Source: DATBSK01 sp964501785 (GTDB taxonomy: Bacteria; Actinomycetota; Acidimicrobiia; IMCC26256; PALSA-555). Taken from it: a stretch of 64,000 nt of DNA. Every line of letters starts with the position of its first letter. The stretch's first letter is position 1. Both the position numbers and the translations under genes were made by a program. Of the stretch, positions 15,918 through 23,274 are shown piece by piece. The stretch covers positions 15,657 to 79,656 of the forward strand of contig CAZCUD010000018.1 of assembly GCA_964501785.1 (NCBI GenBank), read 5' to 3'. A model generated the notes under the pieces. It saw only the letters and a program-made list of their open reading frames with translations, ran no database searches and was not told where the DNA came from.

Positions 15918-17210
15918 GTGCGCGCTCGCCAGCCGTCTCGCCCCGAACCCACGCGGGGTTCGGGTGCTCGGAGTGCCGGATCCGTGATCGCCGCCCCGGT
16001 CGCGGGCCTCACCTCGCTCGCGATCGTCGCCGCGCTCGGCGTGGTGGCAGTGGTCGGCGCCCGGCCGGCCGCAGCGGCGCCGGTCGTCACGACCTTCGCC
16101 ACGCCCGGCGTCGACGCGTTCTCGGTGCCGGCGACGATCTGCGCGCTGACCGTGAGCGCCGACGGTGGCCAGGGTGGTGACGGACTCGCCGGGGTGAGCG
16201 GCGGCGGACTCGCCGCCAACGTCACGGCGCGCCTCGCGGTCACCTCCGGGTCGACGCTCGACGTCCTCGTCGCCGGCGGTGGCGCCGACGCGACCGCGGC
16301 CGGTGGCGGCGCCGGTGGCTTCGGCGGCGGCGGTGGCGGCTCGGGCTCCTCGACGGCGACCGGTGGTGGCGGTGGCGGCGGGGCGTCCGTCGTCTCGATC
16401 GGCAGCACGCCGCTCGTCGTCGCCGGTGGCGGCGGCGGTGGGGGCGACGCCGGCGTCGGCGGCAACAACGGCGGATCGGCCGGCACGCTCACGACCAACG
16501 GTGGCAGCGGCCAGAGCGACATCGACGAGAACGACGGCGGCCAGGGCGCGGTCGCAGGCACGGGCGTCGGCGGCAACGGCGGCTCGTTCGCCGTGGCCGG
16601 ACCGGGCGGCGGTGGCGGCGGCGGTGTGAACGGCGGCGGCCAGGGTGGTGGCACCACGACCGGTGCCGGTGGCGACGGCGCCGACGGCGCGACCGAGGGC
16701 CACGGTGGTGGCGCGGGTGGCGGTGGCGGCGGGCTCGTCGGGTCTGCGGGCGACGGCCAGCCCGGTGCGGCTTCGGGCACCGGCGTGCCCGGTGACGGCA
16801 CGACCGGCGGTGGCGCGACGACCGGTGCCGGTGGTGGTGCCGGCGCGTCGACCGGTGGTGACGGCGGAGACGGTGTGACCGACGGCGCGGCCGGTGGTGG
16901 CGGCGCCGGTGGCATCGGGTTCGGCGGTGGCGGCGGCGCGGCGTTCGCCGTCTCCGGCGGCGGTGGCGCGGGCTACGGCGGTGGCGGCGGCGGGTTCAAC
17001 GGCGCCGGTGGCGGCGGCGGCTCGTCGTTCGTGACCACGGAGGCGCTCGAGTCGAGCTCGGGCACGTCGGCCCTGACCGGCGACGGCCAGGTGACCATCA
17101 CCTACGACCCCGACACCGACAGCTGCCCGCCCCCGACCCCTCCGCCCGAGCCCCCGCCTCCGACCCCCGCACCCACGGCGATCGTGGTCACCCCCCGCTT
17201 CACCGGCTGA
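15918..17210 (+). CDS. Secreted glycine-rich protein with C-terminal PRFTG tail
   Basis: A 430-residue exported protein. An Arg-rich start and a hydrophobic helix (about residues 24-48) ending in RPAAAA form the signal peptide. Next is a short domain with the pattern TFxxxGVDxFxVPAxxCxxTVxAxGGxGG, shared with the protein at 35256. From about residue 75 to 375 it is very Gly-rich with short Gly runs broken by Ser, Ala, Asp and Asn, as in bacterial Gly-rich proteins related to the ALK/LTK glycine-rich domain. The end is GSSFVTTEALESSSG, a strand, then a Pro-rich linker and the terminal Pro-Arg-Phe-Thr-Gly. It is probably an extracellular or surface structural protein. Shine-Dalgarno GGAGG precedes the GTG start. 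Confidence 0.85.
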   Translation: MRARQPSRPEPTRGSGARSAGSVIAAPVAGLTSLAIVAALGVVAVVGARPAAAAPVVTTFATPGVDAFSVPATICALTVSADGGQGGDGLAGVSGGGLAANVTARLAVTSGSTLDVLVAGGGADATAAGGGAGGFGGGGGGSGSSTATGGGGGGGASVVSIGSTPLVVAGGGGGGGDAGVGGNNGGSAGTLTTNGGSGQSDIDENDGGQGAVAGTGVGGNGGSFAVAGPGGGGGGGVNGGGQGGGTTTGAGGDGADGATEGHGGGAGGGGGGLVGSAGDGQPGAASGTGVPGDGTTGGGATTGAGGGAGASTGGDGGDGVTDGAAGGGGAGGIGFGGGGGAAFAVSGGGGAGYGGGGGGFNGAGGGGGSSFVTTEALESSSGTSALTGDGQVTITYDPDTDSCPPPTPPPEPPPPTPAPTAIVVTPRFTG

Positions 17211-17226
17211 CCGCAGCCCACGCTGC

Positions 17227-17269
17227 GTTGGAAGAGCCAGCGACGAGGACTGTCGCTGAGTCTTCCGAC
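17227..17269. repeat. 43-bp palindromic repeat, copy 1
   Basis: A 43-bp near-palindrome with ends GTTGGAAG and CTTCCGAC and inner arms AGCGAC/GTCGCT around a 7-nt loop. It lies 17 bp after the stop of the PRFTG gene. The outer arms have one G-T wobble. It may serve as the transcript end for this gene. Confidence 0.75.
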
Positions 17270-17308
17270 GTGGGTGGGCGTCGCGCCGCCTCGTGCGTCC
17301 CTGGCGTG

Positions 17309-17351
17309 GTTGGAAGGGTGAGCGACAAGGGGTGTCGCTGAGTCTTCCGAC
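17309..17351. repeat. 43-bp palindromic repeat, copy 2
   Basis: It has the same length and layout as copy 1: GTTGGAAG, AGCGACA, a 5-nt loop, TGTCGCT, CTTCCGAC. It sits 40 bp from copy 1 in the same orientation, between the convergent PRFTG and serine hydrolase genes, and ends 18 bp from the stop of the latter. Confidence 0.75.
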
Positions 17352-17368
17352 GCGGGAGAGGGGAGGGG

Positions 17369-18529
17369 TCAGGTGCTGAACGTGGCGGTGGGCTTCGCGC
17401 CCGAGGCGCCGGGAGAGCCCCGGCGGACGCGGGCCGCGTCGTCGCCGAGCGCGGTGTAGACGGCGTCGGTGACGTCGGCCAGGCGCTGCTCGGCCTCGAA
17501 GTAGCCGGCCAGCCCGTTGGTGACGACGACGACCACCAACCCGAGGTCGGGGTCGGCGAACCCGCGCGACGACGCCATGCCGCCGTGCCCGTACGCGCGC
17601 CGGCCGGGGTTGCCGCTGAACTCGACCTGCACGCCGAGACCCCACGCGATCTTGTTGCCGAACGTCACGTCGCGCACGCCGTAGCGGTGGACGGCGGACA
17701 TCACCTCGACCGTGCGCTCGTCGAGCACGCGCGGCGCGTCGCCCACCCCGAGCAGCGCCTCGTAGAAGCGTCCGAGCTGGCGCGCCGGTCCGCGCATGCC
17801 ACCGCCGGGCTCGACCTTGGCGACGTGCCAGGGCTCGTTGTGGATCTCGTCGACGCGGTACGGGACCATCTCGAGCGCGCCGTCGACCAGCTTCGGCATG
17901 CGGTGCCCGGTCCAGTGGACGGGCGCGAGGCGATCGCCGTACTCACGTTGCACGTCGAGGGGCACGCCGAGGTGGCAGTCGTCGAGGCCGAGCGGCTTCG
18001 CGACCTCCTCGCGCAGGTACACGTCGATCGGGCGGCCGTCGACCTGCTCCACGATGCCGCCGAGCACGCGCCACCCGCTCGCCGCGTGGTAGCCGGCCTT
18101 CGTGCCCGGCTCCCACATGGCGGGCGACTCGACCACCGCGGCGAGGGCCTCGGCGTAGGAGACGTCGGCGTCGTAGGTGGGGTCGCCCAGCAGCGGGAAG
18201 CCGCCGGTGTGGGTGAGGACGTGGCGGATCGTCGCCCGCTCCTTGCCGTTGCCCCATCCGTCGAGGTGGTCGGCGACGAGATCGTCGAGCCCCAGGCGAC
18301 CCTGCTCCCAGAGCTGGAGCACCGCCACCGTGGTCCACGGCTTGCCCGACGAGTACCAGAGCATGACGTCGTCGACGCGCAGCGGCCGGCCCGGCACGGC
18401 GTCGCCGATCGCCACGTCGGCGAGCACGTCGCCGCCGCGGGACACGTAGAGCTGCGCGCCGAGGTGCCACCCGGCCTCGCGACCACGCTCGAGCCCGGCG
18501 ACGACCTCGGAGAGGTCGGGGACCGTCAT
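17369..18529 (-). CDS. Serine hydrolase of the class C beta-lactamase/esterase family
   Basis: A 386-residue protein without a signal peptide. The S-x-x-K catalytic motif is SSGK (Ser60, Lys63) in the context MLWYSSGKPWTTVAVLQL, where family members usually have TKxxT/A. A Tyr motif follows in KAGYHAASGWRVLG, and a C-terminal YGHGG (residues about 330) replaces the KTG box, as in EstB-type esterases. The family includes class C beta-lactamases, DD-peptidases and esterases, and the H-G-G form and lack of a leader argue for a cytoplasmic esterase rather than an antibiotic-resistance enzyme. It converges on the glycine-rich gene, with two palindromic repeats between. ATG start. Confidence 0.85.
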   Translation of the reverse strand: MTVPDLSEVVAGLERGREAGWHLGAQLYVSRGGDVLADVAIGDAVPGRPLRVDDVMLWYSSGKPWTTVAVLQLWEQGRLGLDDLVADHLDGWGNGKERATIRHVLTHTGGFPLLGDPTYDADVSYAEALAAVVESPAMWEPGTKAGYHAASGWRVLGGIVEQVDGRPIDVYLREEVAKPLGLDDCHLGVPLDVQREYGDRLAPVHWTGHRMPKLVDGALEMVPYRVDEIHNEPWHVAKVEPGGGMRGPARQLGRFYEALLGVGDAPRVLDERTVEVMSAVHRYGVRDVTFGNKIAWGLGVQVEFSGNPGRRAYGHGGMASSRGFADPDLGLVVVVVTNGLAGYFEAEQRLADVTDAVYTALGDDAARVRRGSPGASGAKPTATFST

Positions 18530-18581
18530 GCCCGACCACGCTAGGGCCCGCCCGAACCGTCGGGCGCACGCACGGCGCTGC

Positions 18582-18587
18582 TATCTT
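18582..18587 (+). promoter_or_regulatory. Leaderless -10 element TATCTT
   Basis: TATCTT is followed by 7 nt and the ATG at 18595, with no Shine-Dalgarno sequence. The element is in the short gap between divergent genes (18529 and 18595). Confidence 0.45.
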
Positions 18588-18594
18588 CGCCCGG

Positions 18595-19650
18595 ATGCAG
18601 GGCGGCGGAGTGCGGCGGGGGATCGCGGCGGCGGTGACGCTCGTCGTCGCGCTGGGCCTGGCGGGCGCGGCAGGCGCCGACCCGCTGGGCGAGATCACCG
18701 AGTTCCCCCAGGGCCCGCTCGTCGCGCCGGTCGACATCACCACCGGGCCCGACGGCAACCTCTGGTTCACGCGCGACGCCTTCGAGGGCCTCACGCGCAT
18801 CACGCCCGCCGGTGAGACCACCGAGTTCACCGGGCTCACCGACAACGCCGACGGGATCACCACCGGACCCGACGGCAACCTCTGGTTCACCGAGTTCAAC
18901 GCGGTCGGTCGCATGACGACCGACGGCACGCTCACCGAGTTCCCCGTCCCCGGCATGTCGGGCCGCGGGATCATCACCGGCCCCGACGGCAACATGTGGT
19001 TCGCCCAGTTCAACCAGGGCGAGATCGGGCGCATGGATCCGCTCGCTGCCGACCCGGGTGCGACGCTCACCGAGTTCGCGGTCGGCTCGAACCCGTACTC
19101 GCTCACCATCGGCTCCGACGGCAACATCTGGTTCACCGAGCTGTTCGGTGGCGGCGCGCTCGGGCGCATGACGACCGCGGGCGTGTACACGCAGTTCCCG
19201 CTCCCGATCGCCGACCGCACGCCGCTCGGCATCACCACCGGCAGCGACGGGCTCCTCTACTTCACCGAGCGCGACTTCGGGATCGTGGGTCGCATCGACC
19301 CCAACGCGGCCGACCCGATGTCGACCTACGAGGAGTTCCCGGTCCCCGACTCGCCGCCGCTCCAGAGCATCACCACCGGTCCCGACGGTGCCGTCTGGTT
19401 CTCGATCCAGGAGCCGCCGGGCTTCGGTCGCCTCACGCCCGCGGGCGAGATGACCGTCTACCCGCTGAGCTTCACCGAGACCGAGTCGCGAGGGATCACC
19501 GCCGGTCCCGACTGCAACATCTGGCAGGTCGCCGGGTTCGAGGAGCAGGAGGCCTTCGTGGCCCGCATCGGCACCGGGCTCGAGCCTCCCGACTGCACCG
19601 CTCCGGTGACGCCCGAGCCGATCGTGCTCGAGCCCACCTTCACCGGCTGA
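18595..19650 (+). CDS. Secreted Vgb-like beta-propeller protein with C-terminal PTFTG tail
   Basis: A 351-residue exported protein. The signal peptide is residues 1-25, ending LAGAAGA. The body is a series of propeller repeats of about 42 residues with the core ITTGPDGNLWFT, seen at least six times with variants such as GPDGNMWFAQ, GSDGNIWFTE and GPDGAVWFS. This is the streptogramin-lyase (Vgb)-like fold. True Vgb is a cytoplasmic resistance enzyme. This one is exported, lacks recognisable lyase active-site context and is better seen as an extracellular propeller. It ends in a Cys-containing segment, a short Pro-rich linker and the terminal Pro-Thr-Phe-Thr-Gly. Confidence 0.85.
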   Translation: MQGGGVRRGIAAAVTLVVALGLAGAAGADPLGEITEFPQGPLVAPVDITTGPDGNLWFTRDAFEGLTRITPAGETTEFTGLTDNADGITTGPDGNLWFTEFNAVGRMTTDGTLTEFPVPGMSGRGIITGPDGNMWFAQFNQGEIGRMDPLAADPGATLTEFAVGSNPYSLTIGSDGNIWFTELFGGGALGRMTTAGVYTQFPLPIADRTPLGITTGSDGLLYFTERDFGIVGRIDPNAADPMSTYEEFPVPDSPPLQSITTGPDGAVWFSIQEPPGFGRLTPAGEMTVYPLSFTETESRGITAGPDCNIWQVAGFEEQEAFVARIGTGLEPPDCTAPVTPEPIVLEPTFTG

Positions 19651-19692
19651 GCCATACACCGCCCCTCGGCTGCCCCTCGCTGCGTTCGTTGC

Positions 19693-19735
19693 GTTGGAAG
19701 ATTGAGCGACACAGGGTGTCGCTGCGTCTTCCAAC
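19693..19735. repeat. 43-bp palindromic repeat, copy 3
   Basis: GTTGGAAG at 19693 and CTTCCAAC at 19728 are perfect outer arms, with AGCGACA/TGTCGCT inner arms around a 5-nt loop. It is 42 bp after the stop of the PTFTG propeller gene, again next to a tail-bearing gene. Confidence 0.8.
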
Positions 19736-19873
19736 GGGGCGGGCCCACGAGAACCAGGCGGCGCAACGTGTCCGAGGGCACGCGTTAATGCCTTGACCCG
19801 GCCCTCCCCGGTCTGCTTCCCTGGAACCCGACGGCAACCGCCGACGAGACGCACCGACAGGAACCCATCAGCG

Positions 19874-20026
19874 ATGTACGCCTTCCCGACGCACCAGCAC
19901 CACGCCGGCGCCGGGAACGCGCGCGTTCGCTCGTTCCCGTGCGTCATGGCAGTGGCTTCGTGGTCGCGCGACGCGTACCTCACCATCACGAAGCCCGAGC
20001 CCCGGCGGACCCTGACCTCGCCCTAG
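19874..20026 (+). CDS. whiB7 leader peptide (uORF), 50 residues
   Basis: The frame starts ATG-TAC-GCC after a weak AGGAA and encodes 50 residues, ending at TAG 20024-20026. It is His- and Arg-rich (FPTHQHHAGAGNARVR) and shows no conserved domain. The first three codons and the preceding GCG are identical to those of the WhiB gene (both GCGATGTACGCC). This suggests shared start-site context or partial duplication. The position just before the terminator suggests that ribosome progress on this uORF controls termination, as proposed for other whiB7 leaders. Whether the peptide itself matters is unknown. Confidence 0.5.
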   Translation: MYAFPTHQHHAGAGNARVRSFPCVMAVASWSRDAYLTITKPEPRRTLTSP

Positions 20027-20050
20027 CGAACCACCGCAGCGAGATCACCA

Positions 20051-20080
20051 GGCCGCCGGGGCAACCCGGCGGCCTTTCTG
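20051..20080 (+). terminator. Strong intrinsic terminator in whiB7 leader
   Basis: The stem GGCCGCCGGG (20051-20060) pairs perfectly with CCCGGCGGCC (20065-20074) around a GCAA tetraloop of the GNRA class. TTTCT follows directly. It lies between uORF and whiB7, so it would stop most transcripts before the coding region unless antitermination occurs. Confidence 0.8.
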
Positions 20081-20206
20081 CATTTCGGCCGCGAAACGAC
20101 CTGACCGCCACCGCAACCGACCGACCGCCACCAGCGAGCAGCACCACCGAGAGAGCGAACCAGCGGGGACAGGGCCCGAGGGCCCGTGAGCGAAGGAGAC
20201 GAGGCG

Positions 20207-20542
20207 ATGTACGCCATCGAGTACGGGGGGGACGAGCGCGAGACCTGGCGCCTGGGGGCACGATGTGCCGACGGGACGGGGCAGCTCACCGCGCTCTTCT
20301 TCTCGGAGGCGCTCGACGACATCGCCCGCGCCAAGGCGTTCTGCGCCGGCTGCGCGGTGCGAGAGGACTGCCTCGAGGCGGCCGTGGCACGGCGCGAGCC
20401 GTGGGGCGTCTGGGGTGGTGAGCTGCTCGTCAACGGGCGAGTGATCGCCAACAAGCGGCGCCGGGGGCGTCCACCGAAGCACCCCCGTCCGCAGGACGCG
20501 CTGCCGACGACCTGGGAGCTCCCGGTCGCCGACATCGCATGA
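20207..20542 (+). CDS. whiB7: WhiB7-type transcriptional regulator
   Basis: A 111-residue WhiB protein. Four cysteines (Cys20, Cys46, Cys49, Cys55, spaced x25-x2-x5) would hold a [4Fe-4S] cluster. GVWGGE (residues 67-72) is the WhiB signature turn. The C-terminal KRRRGRPPKHPR is an AT-hook (GRP core), the feature that separates WhiB7 from other WhiB proteins. WhiB7 binds SigA and AT-rich DNA to switch on intrinsic drug-resistance and stress genes when translation is inhibited. ATG 20207 is chosen because AAGGAG sits 8 nt upstream; a GTG at 20186 is possible. Both the leader and the AT-hook support the whiB7 call. Confidence 0.82.
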   Translation: MYAIEYGGDERETWRLGARCADGTGQLTALFFSEALDDIARAKAFCAGCAVREDCLEAAVARREPWGVWGGELLVNGRVIANKRRRGRPPKHPRPQDALPTTWELPVADIA

Positions 20543-20660
20543 CTGTCGCCCGTCCCGTCGCGCCACCCGCGTCGATCACGTGGGAGCGGCGCGGCGGGAC
20601 GGGTGGCGCAGGCGCCATCAGCACGACCACGACGAACACACAACGGTTCACCGCGACACG

Positions 20661-20724
20661 GCGGGCCGGGGTGACGACGGCCGGGGCAACTTCCCCCCGG
20701 TGCCCCGGTCGAGCCCCGGCCCGC
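20661..20724 (+). terminator. Nested GC-rich double stem between whiB7 and the cNMP gene
   Basis: GCGGGCCGGGG (20661-20671) pairs perfectly with CCCCGGCCCGC (20714-20724). Inside, GGCCGGGGCA (20679-20688) pairs with TGCCCCGGTC (20701-20710) with one wobble, around a C-rich loop. A further imperfect arm pair, CCCGTCCCG/CGGGACGGG, lies upstream at about 20549-20603. The region is between convergent genes, so it most likely ends both transcripts. It could also be an uncharacterised structured RNA. Confidence 0.45.
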
Positions 20725-20787
20725 CCGCGGTCGACCGTTGCTCTGGATGCGTAGCGAACCTTCAGGGAGAGGGTCGAGCTACGCAGG

Positions 20788-21228
20788 TCAGAAGGGGAGC
20801 GGGCCTCCGGCGCGCACCTGGAGCTGGCGGATCCGCTCGCCCATCACCTGCATGAGCTTCGGGGCGATGTGGGGCATCGCGCTCGACAGCATCGTGTTGA
20901 AGTCGTTGCGGCTCAGGACGAGCAGCTGCATCGGTGACGTCGCCACCACGGTCGCGAGGCGGTCGCCGCCGTCGATGAGCGCCATCTCGCCGAAGAACGA
21001 CCCGGGCCCGAGCTGGGCGATCGTGTCGCCGCCCACTCGGGCGTCGGCGGTGCCGTCGACGACCACGTAGAACTCGTCGCCCGGCTCGCCCTCGACGCAC
21101 AGCTGCGTGCCTTCGGCGGCCTCCTGAGGGCTGGCGAGCCCGGCGATCCGGGACAGCTCCTCGTCGGTGCACTCGGTGAACAGCCACGCGTGGCGCAGGA
21201 GGTCGACCCGCTCGTCGAGGTTCGTCAT
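20788..21228 (-). CDS. Cyclic nucleotide-binding domain protein
   Basis: A 146-residue protein consisting of a single cNMP-binding beta-roll. Visible blocks are LFTECTDEELSRIAGLA (N-terminal helix), GTQLCVEGEPGDEFYVVVDGTADA, and the phosphate-binding cassette PGSFFGEMALIDGGDRLATVVA, in which FGEMAL and the R-x-A(T) are intact. Cyclic AMP binding is thus expected. No helix-turn-helix follows, so it is not a CRP-type regulator. It may sense cyclic nucleotides made by the cyclase-domain proteins encoded at 5572-9027 and 23875-27267. The start ATG lies only 24 bp from the divergent start at 21253. Confidence 0.85.
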   Translation of the reverse strand: MTNLDERVDLLRHAWLFTECTDEELSRIAGLASPQEAAEGTQLCVEGEPGDEFYVVVDGTADARVGGDTIAQLGPGSFFGEMALIDGGDRLATVVATSPMQLLVLSRNDFNTMLSSAMPHIAPKLMQVMGERIRQLQVRAGGPLPF

Positions 21229-21239
21229 GGCGGCGACGC

Positions 21240-21245
21240 TAGCGT
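21240..21245 (+). promoter_or_regulatory. Leaderless -10 element TAGCGT
   Basis: TAGCGT is 7 nt upstream of GTG 21253. The whole divergent gap is 24 bp, too short for leadered transcripts in both directions, which favours leaderless expression. Confidence 0.45.
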
Positions 21246-21252
21246 CCCGACG

Positions 21253-22758
21253 GTGACCGGCGGCCGGACCCTCGTCGCGTCCGCCGTGACCGCGGCGCTC
21301 GCCGCCACCCTCGCTCTCGCGTCGGTCGTCACCGCGGGGGCGGCCGAGCCACCGGCCGGCCTCCTCGACGGCGAGCCCCACGTCCTGCGGCTGCGACCCG
21401 AGATCTCCACCCTGTCCGAGGCTCCCCGCCGGGTCTCGCGCCGCGCCGCCAGCGAGGCCGCGGCCGCGGCCGCGTCCTGCGACGCCGCGCAGGTGGATGC
21501 GCTGCGCCGGGTGCCGAGCACGGACCGAGCCGAGGACGCGGCCGCGGCGTGCGTCGTCCTCCCGATCACGGTCGCCGGTGAGGACGACGAGCGCGACCGC
21601 GTCTTCCTCGGCGCATCCCGCCTGTCGGGCGACGGCGTCCGCGTCGTCCAGCGCAACCGGGTCGGCAAGGACCGCTACGAGCTGGTCATCTGGCCCACCG
21701 ACCGGGGCGCGGCGCTGCTCGCCGCCACCCCGCCCGACGCAGCCGCCCTCCCGCAGCGCCTCGACCTCGACGGCGAGGTCGTCGGCGACGCCACCGTCGA
21801 GACCCGCCGGTCGGGGGCGACGACCGTCGTCGTCACGCCGCCCGGCGCCAAGGGCTTCACCGGCGCGCAGGTCGAGCCGTTGCTGCGCCGGATGCTCGAG
21901 TCGCGCGACGAGCAGCTCGTGGCGCTCGCCGACGCGACCACCATGACCCGCGCCGCCCGCGAGCTCGTCGCCGTCAACGAGTCGCGGGTCGACGACAAGG
22001 ACGACTTCAACCGCGACTGCCCCAACCGCGATCACGCCGTGACCCTCACCCTCGCGTGCTACACGGGCAACCGCATCTACGTGCTGCGCGTCGACCAGCC
22101 CAACCTCGCCGGCGTGATGAACGTGTCGCTCGCGCACGAGATGCTGCATGCCGCGTTCGACGACCTGCCCCGCGCCGAGCGTCGCAAGATCGTCGACGAG
22201 CTCGAGCAGTTCATGGACGAGACGGGTGACGAGCGCATCGAGTCGCTGCTCGCCGAGTACGAGCGCACCCAGCCCGGCACCCGCGGCACCGAGCTGCACT
22301 CGCTGGTCGGCACGCAGGTCGCCGACCTTCCGCGCCCCCTCGAACGCCACTACGCCCGTTACTTCGAGGACCGAGCCCGGGTCGTCGACGCGTTCGTCGG
22401 GTATCAGTCGGTCTTCGACGACCTCCAGGCCCGCTACGACGAGCTGGTCGCCCAGGCGAGCGCCGTCGAGGCGCAGATCTCGAGCACCGACGCCGAGTAC
22501 CAGGCGGCCGGCGCCGAGGCCGACCGCCTCTACGACCAGATCATCTCCTTGCGCAACCAGGGCCGCATCGACGAGTCGAACGACCTCGTGGGTTCGCAGA
22601 ACGCGGCCGCGGACCGCGCCAACAGCCTCGCCGACCAGTACAACGGGCTCGTGGCGCAGTACAACGCGCTGGTCGACGAGATCAACGCGGTGGCGACGTT
22701 GCTCAACGAGAGCTACAACGCGATCAGCCCGGTGCCGCTCGACCTCACGACCGACTAG
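21253..22758 (+). CDS. Exported HExxH putative metalloprotease with coiled coil
   Basis: A 501-residue secreted protein; the signal peptide is residues 1-31 (hydrophobic core ending SVVTAGAAE). Residues about 30-270 are of unknown fold. At His295-Glu296-x-x-His299 (SLAHEMLHAAFDDL) there is a zinc-protease HExxH helix, and about 45 residues later RGTELHSLVGTQV offers a Glu as third ligand, as in gluzincins. From about 375 to 480 the sequence is helical and heptad-like (DDLQARYDELVAQASAVEAQIS onward) and probably forms a coiled coil that positions the enzyme at the cell wall. The substrate is unknown. It overlaps the convergent downstream gene by 14 bp. Confidence 0.7.
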   Translation: MTGGRTLVASAVTAALAATLALASVVTAGAAEPPAGLLDGEPHVLRLRPEISTLSEAPRRVSRRAASEAAAAAASCDAAQVDALRRVPSTDRAEDAAAACVVLPITVAGEDDERDRVFLGASRLSGDGVRVVQRNRVGKDRYELVIWPTDRGAALLAATPPDAAALPQRLDLDGEVVGDATVETRRSGATTVVVTPPGAKGFTGAQVEPLLRRMLESRDEQLVALADATTMTRAARELVAVNESRVDDKDDFNRDCPNRDHAVTLTLACYTGNRIYVLRVDQPNLAGVMNVSLAHEMLHAAFDDLPRAERRKIVDELEQFMDETGDERIESLLAEYERTQPGTRGTELHSLVGTQVADLPRPLERHYARYFEDRARVVDAFVGYQSVFDDLQARYDELVAQASAVEAQISSTDAEYQAAGAEADRLYDQIISLRNQGRIDESNDLVGSQNAAADRANSLADQYNGLVAQYNALVDEINAVATLLNESYNAISPVPLDLTTD

Positions 22759-23212
22759 CGCGGCGCACGTCCCGGTTCGCGAACGGCGAACGACGGGCGC
22801 CGCCCGCCCGGCCTAGGGCCGCACCGACGATCGCGCCGAACGCGACGTGGTCGGCGACCTGCGGGGCCCGAGGCAGCGCGGCGATCGCGGGAAAGCGACG
22901 CTGCGCGATGCCGAGGTCGAGCGCGGCGATCCCGAGGCCGGCGAGCGCACTCCACACGATCGCGTGCCGTCGGGGCAGCACCGCCGCGAGCACGACCGTC
23001 CAGCCGAGCGACACCGTGGCGTGGACCGCGATGCCTGCCATGGCCCGTGTCGCAGGCGGTGCCGCTTCGCCCACCGCGATCGTCCCGGCAGCCCGGACCG
23101 CATCGAGCGGGTTCGCACCCGTCGCGAGTGCGTGCACCGTCGACGGGATGCCGCTGAACGTTGCGCCGACGACGGCGCTGCACAGGATCGTCGTACCTCG
23201 GAGCGGACGCAT
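22745..23212 (-). CDS. Hypothetical four-helix membrane protein
   Basis: A 155-residue protein with four predicted transmembrane segments: TTILCSAVVGATFSGIPS, about 60-80 (TVSLGWTVVLAAVLP), AIVWSALAGLGIAALDLGIA, and AFGAIVGAALG near the C-terminus, followed by a basic tail. No family is recognised. The ATG at 23212 is chosen; a GTG at 23236 would add eight residues. The promoter must lie in the short divergent gap shared with the next plus-strand gene. The 3' end overlaps the stop of the metalloprotease gene by 14 bp in opposite orientation. Confidence 0.65.
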   Translation of the reverse strand: MRPLRGTTILCSAVVGATFSGIPSTVHALATGANPLDAVRAAGTIAVGEAAPPATRAMAGIAVHATVSLGWTVVLAAVLPRRHAIVWSALAGLGIAALDLGIAQRRFPAIAALPRAPQVADHVAFGAIVGAALGRAGGARRSPFANRDVRRASRS

Positions 23213-23274
23213 GAGGTTGTCTAGTGTCTCGCGCACGCGGCCTCTCGGTGGCCTCCCGACAGAGCGGAGTTCAA

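Larger units (their letters stand above)
19793..20206 (+). promoter_or_regulatory. Long leader of whiB7 (uORF plus terminator attenuator)
   Basis: This is the longest gene-poor stretch in the window. A possible -35 TTGACC lies at 19793-19798 after an AT-containing run; no good -10 follows at the expected spacing. The leader holds a 50-codon uORF (19874-20026), a strong stem-loop with a T-run (20051-20080) 24 nt after the uORF stop, and a 125-nt spacer with a GGGCCC hairpin before the WhiB start. The arrangement matches the known ribosome-controlled attenuation leader of whiB7 in mycobacteria and Streptomyces. That function is inferred from layout, not shown. Confidence 0.6.

Noticed and set aside
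15620..16915. 431-codon minus-strand Pro-rich frame
   Set aside because: It mirrors Gly codons of the glycine-rich protein; Gly GGN read antisense gives Pro. There is no signal peptide or independent support.
16270..17030. Short repeated GGCGGTGGC-type tracts, considered as a CRISPR or satellite array
   Set aside because: No regular repeat-spacer period is present; the tracts are in-frame Gly codons of an exported protein.
17190..17210. PTFTG/PRFTG tail as a sortase LPXTG signal
   Set aside because: There is no Leu before Pro-x-Thr-Gly spacing, and no following hydrophobic helix or positive tail; the Gly is the last residue.
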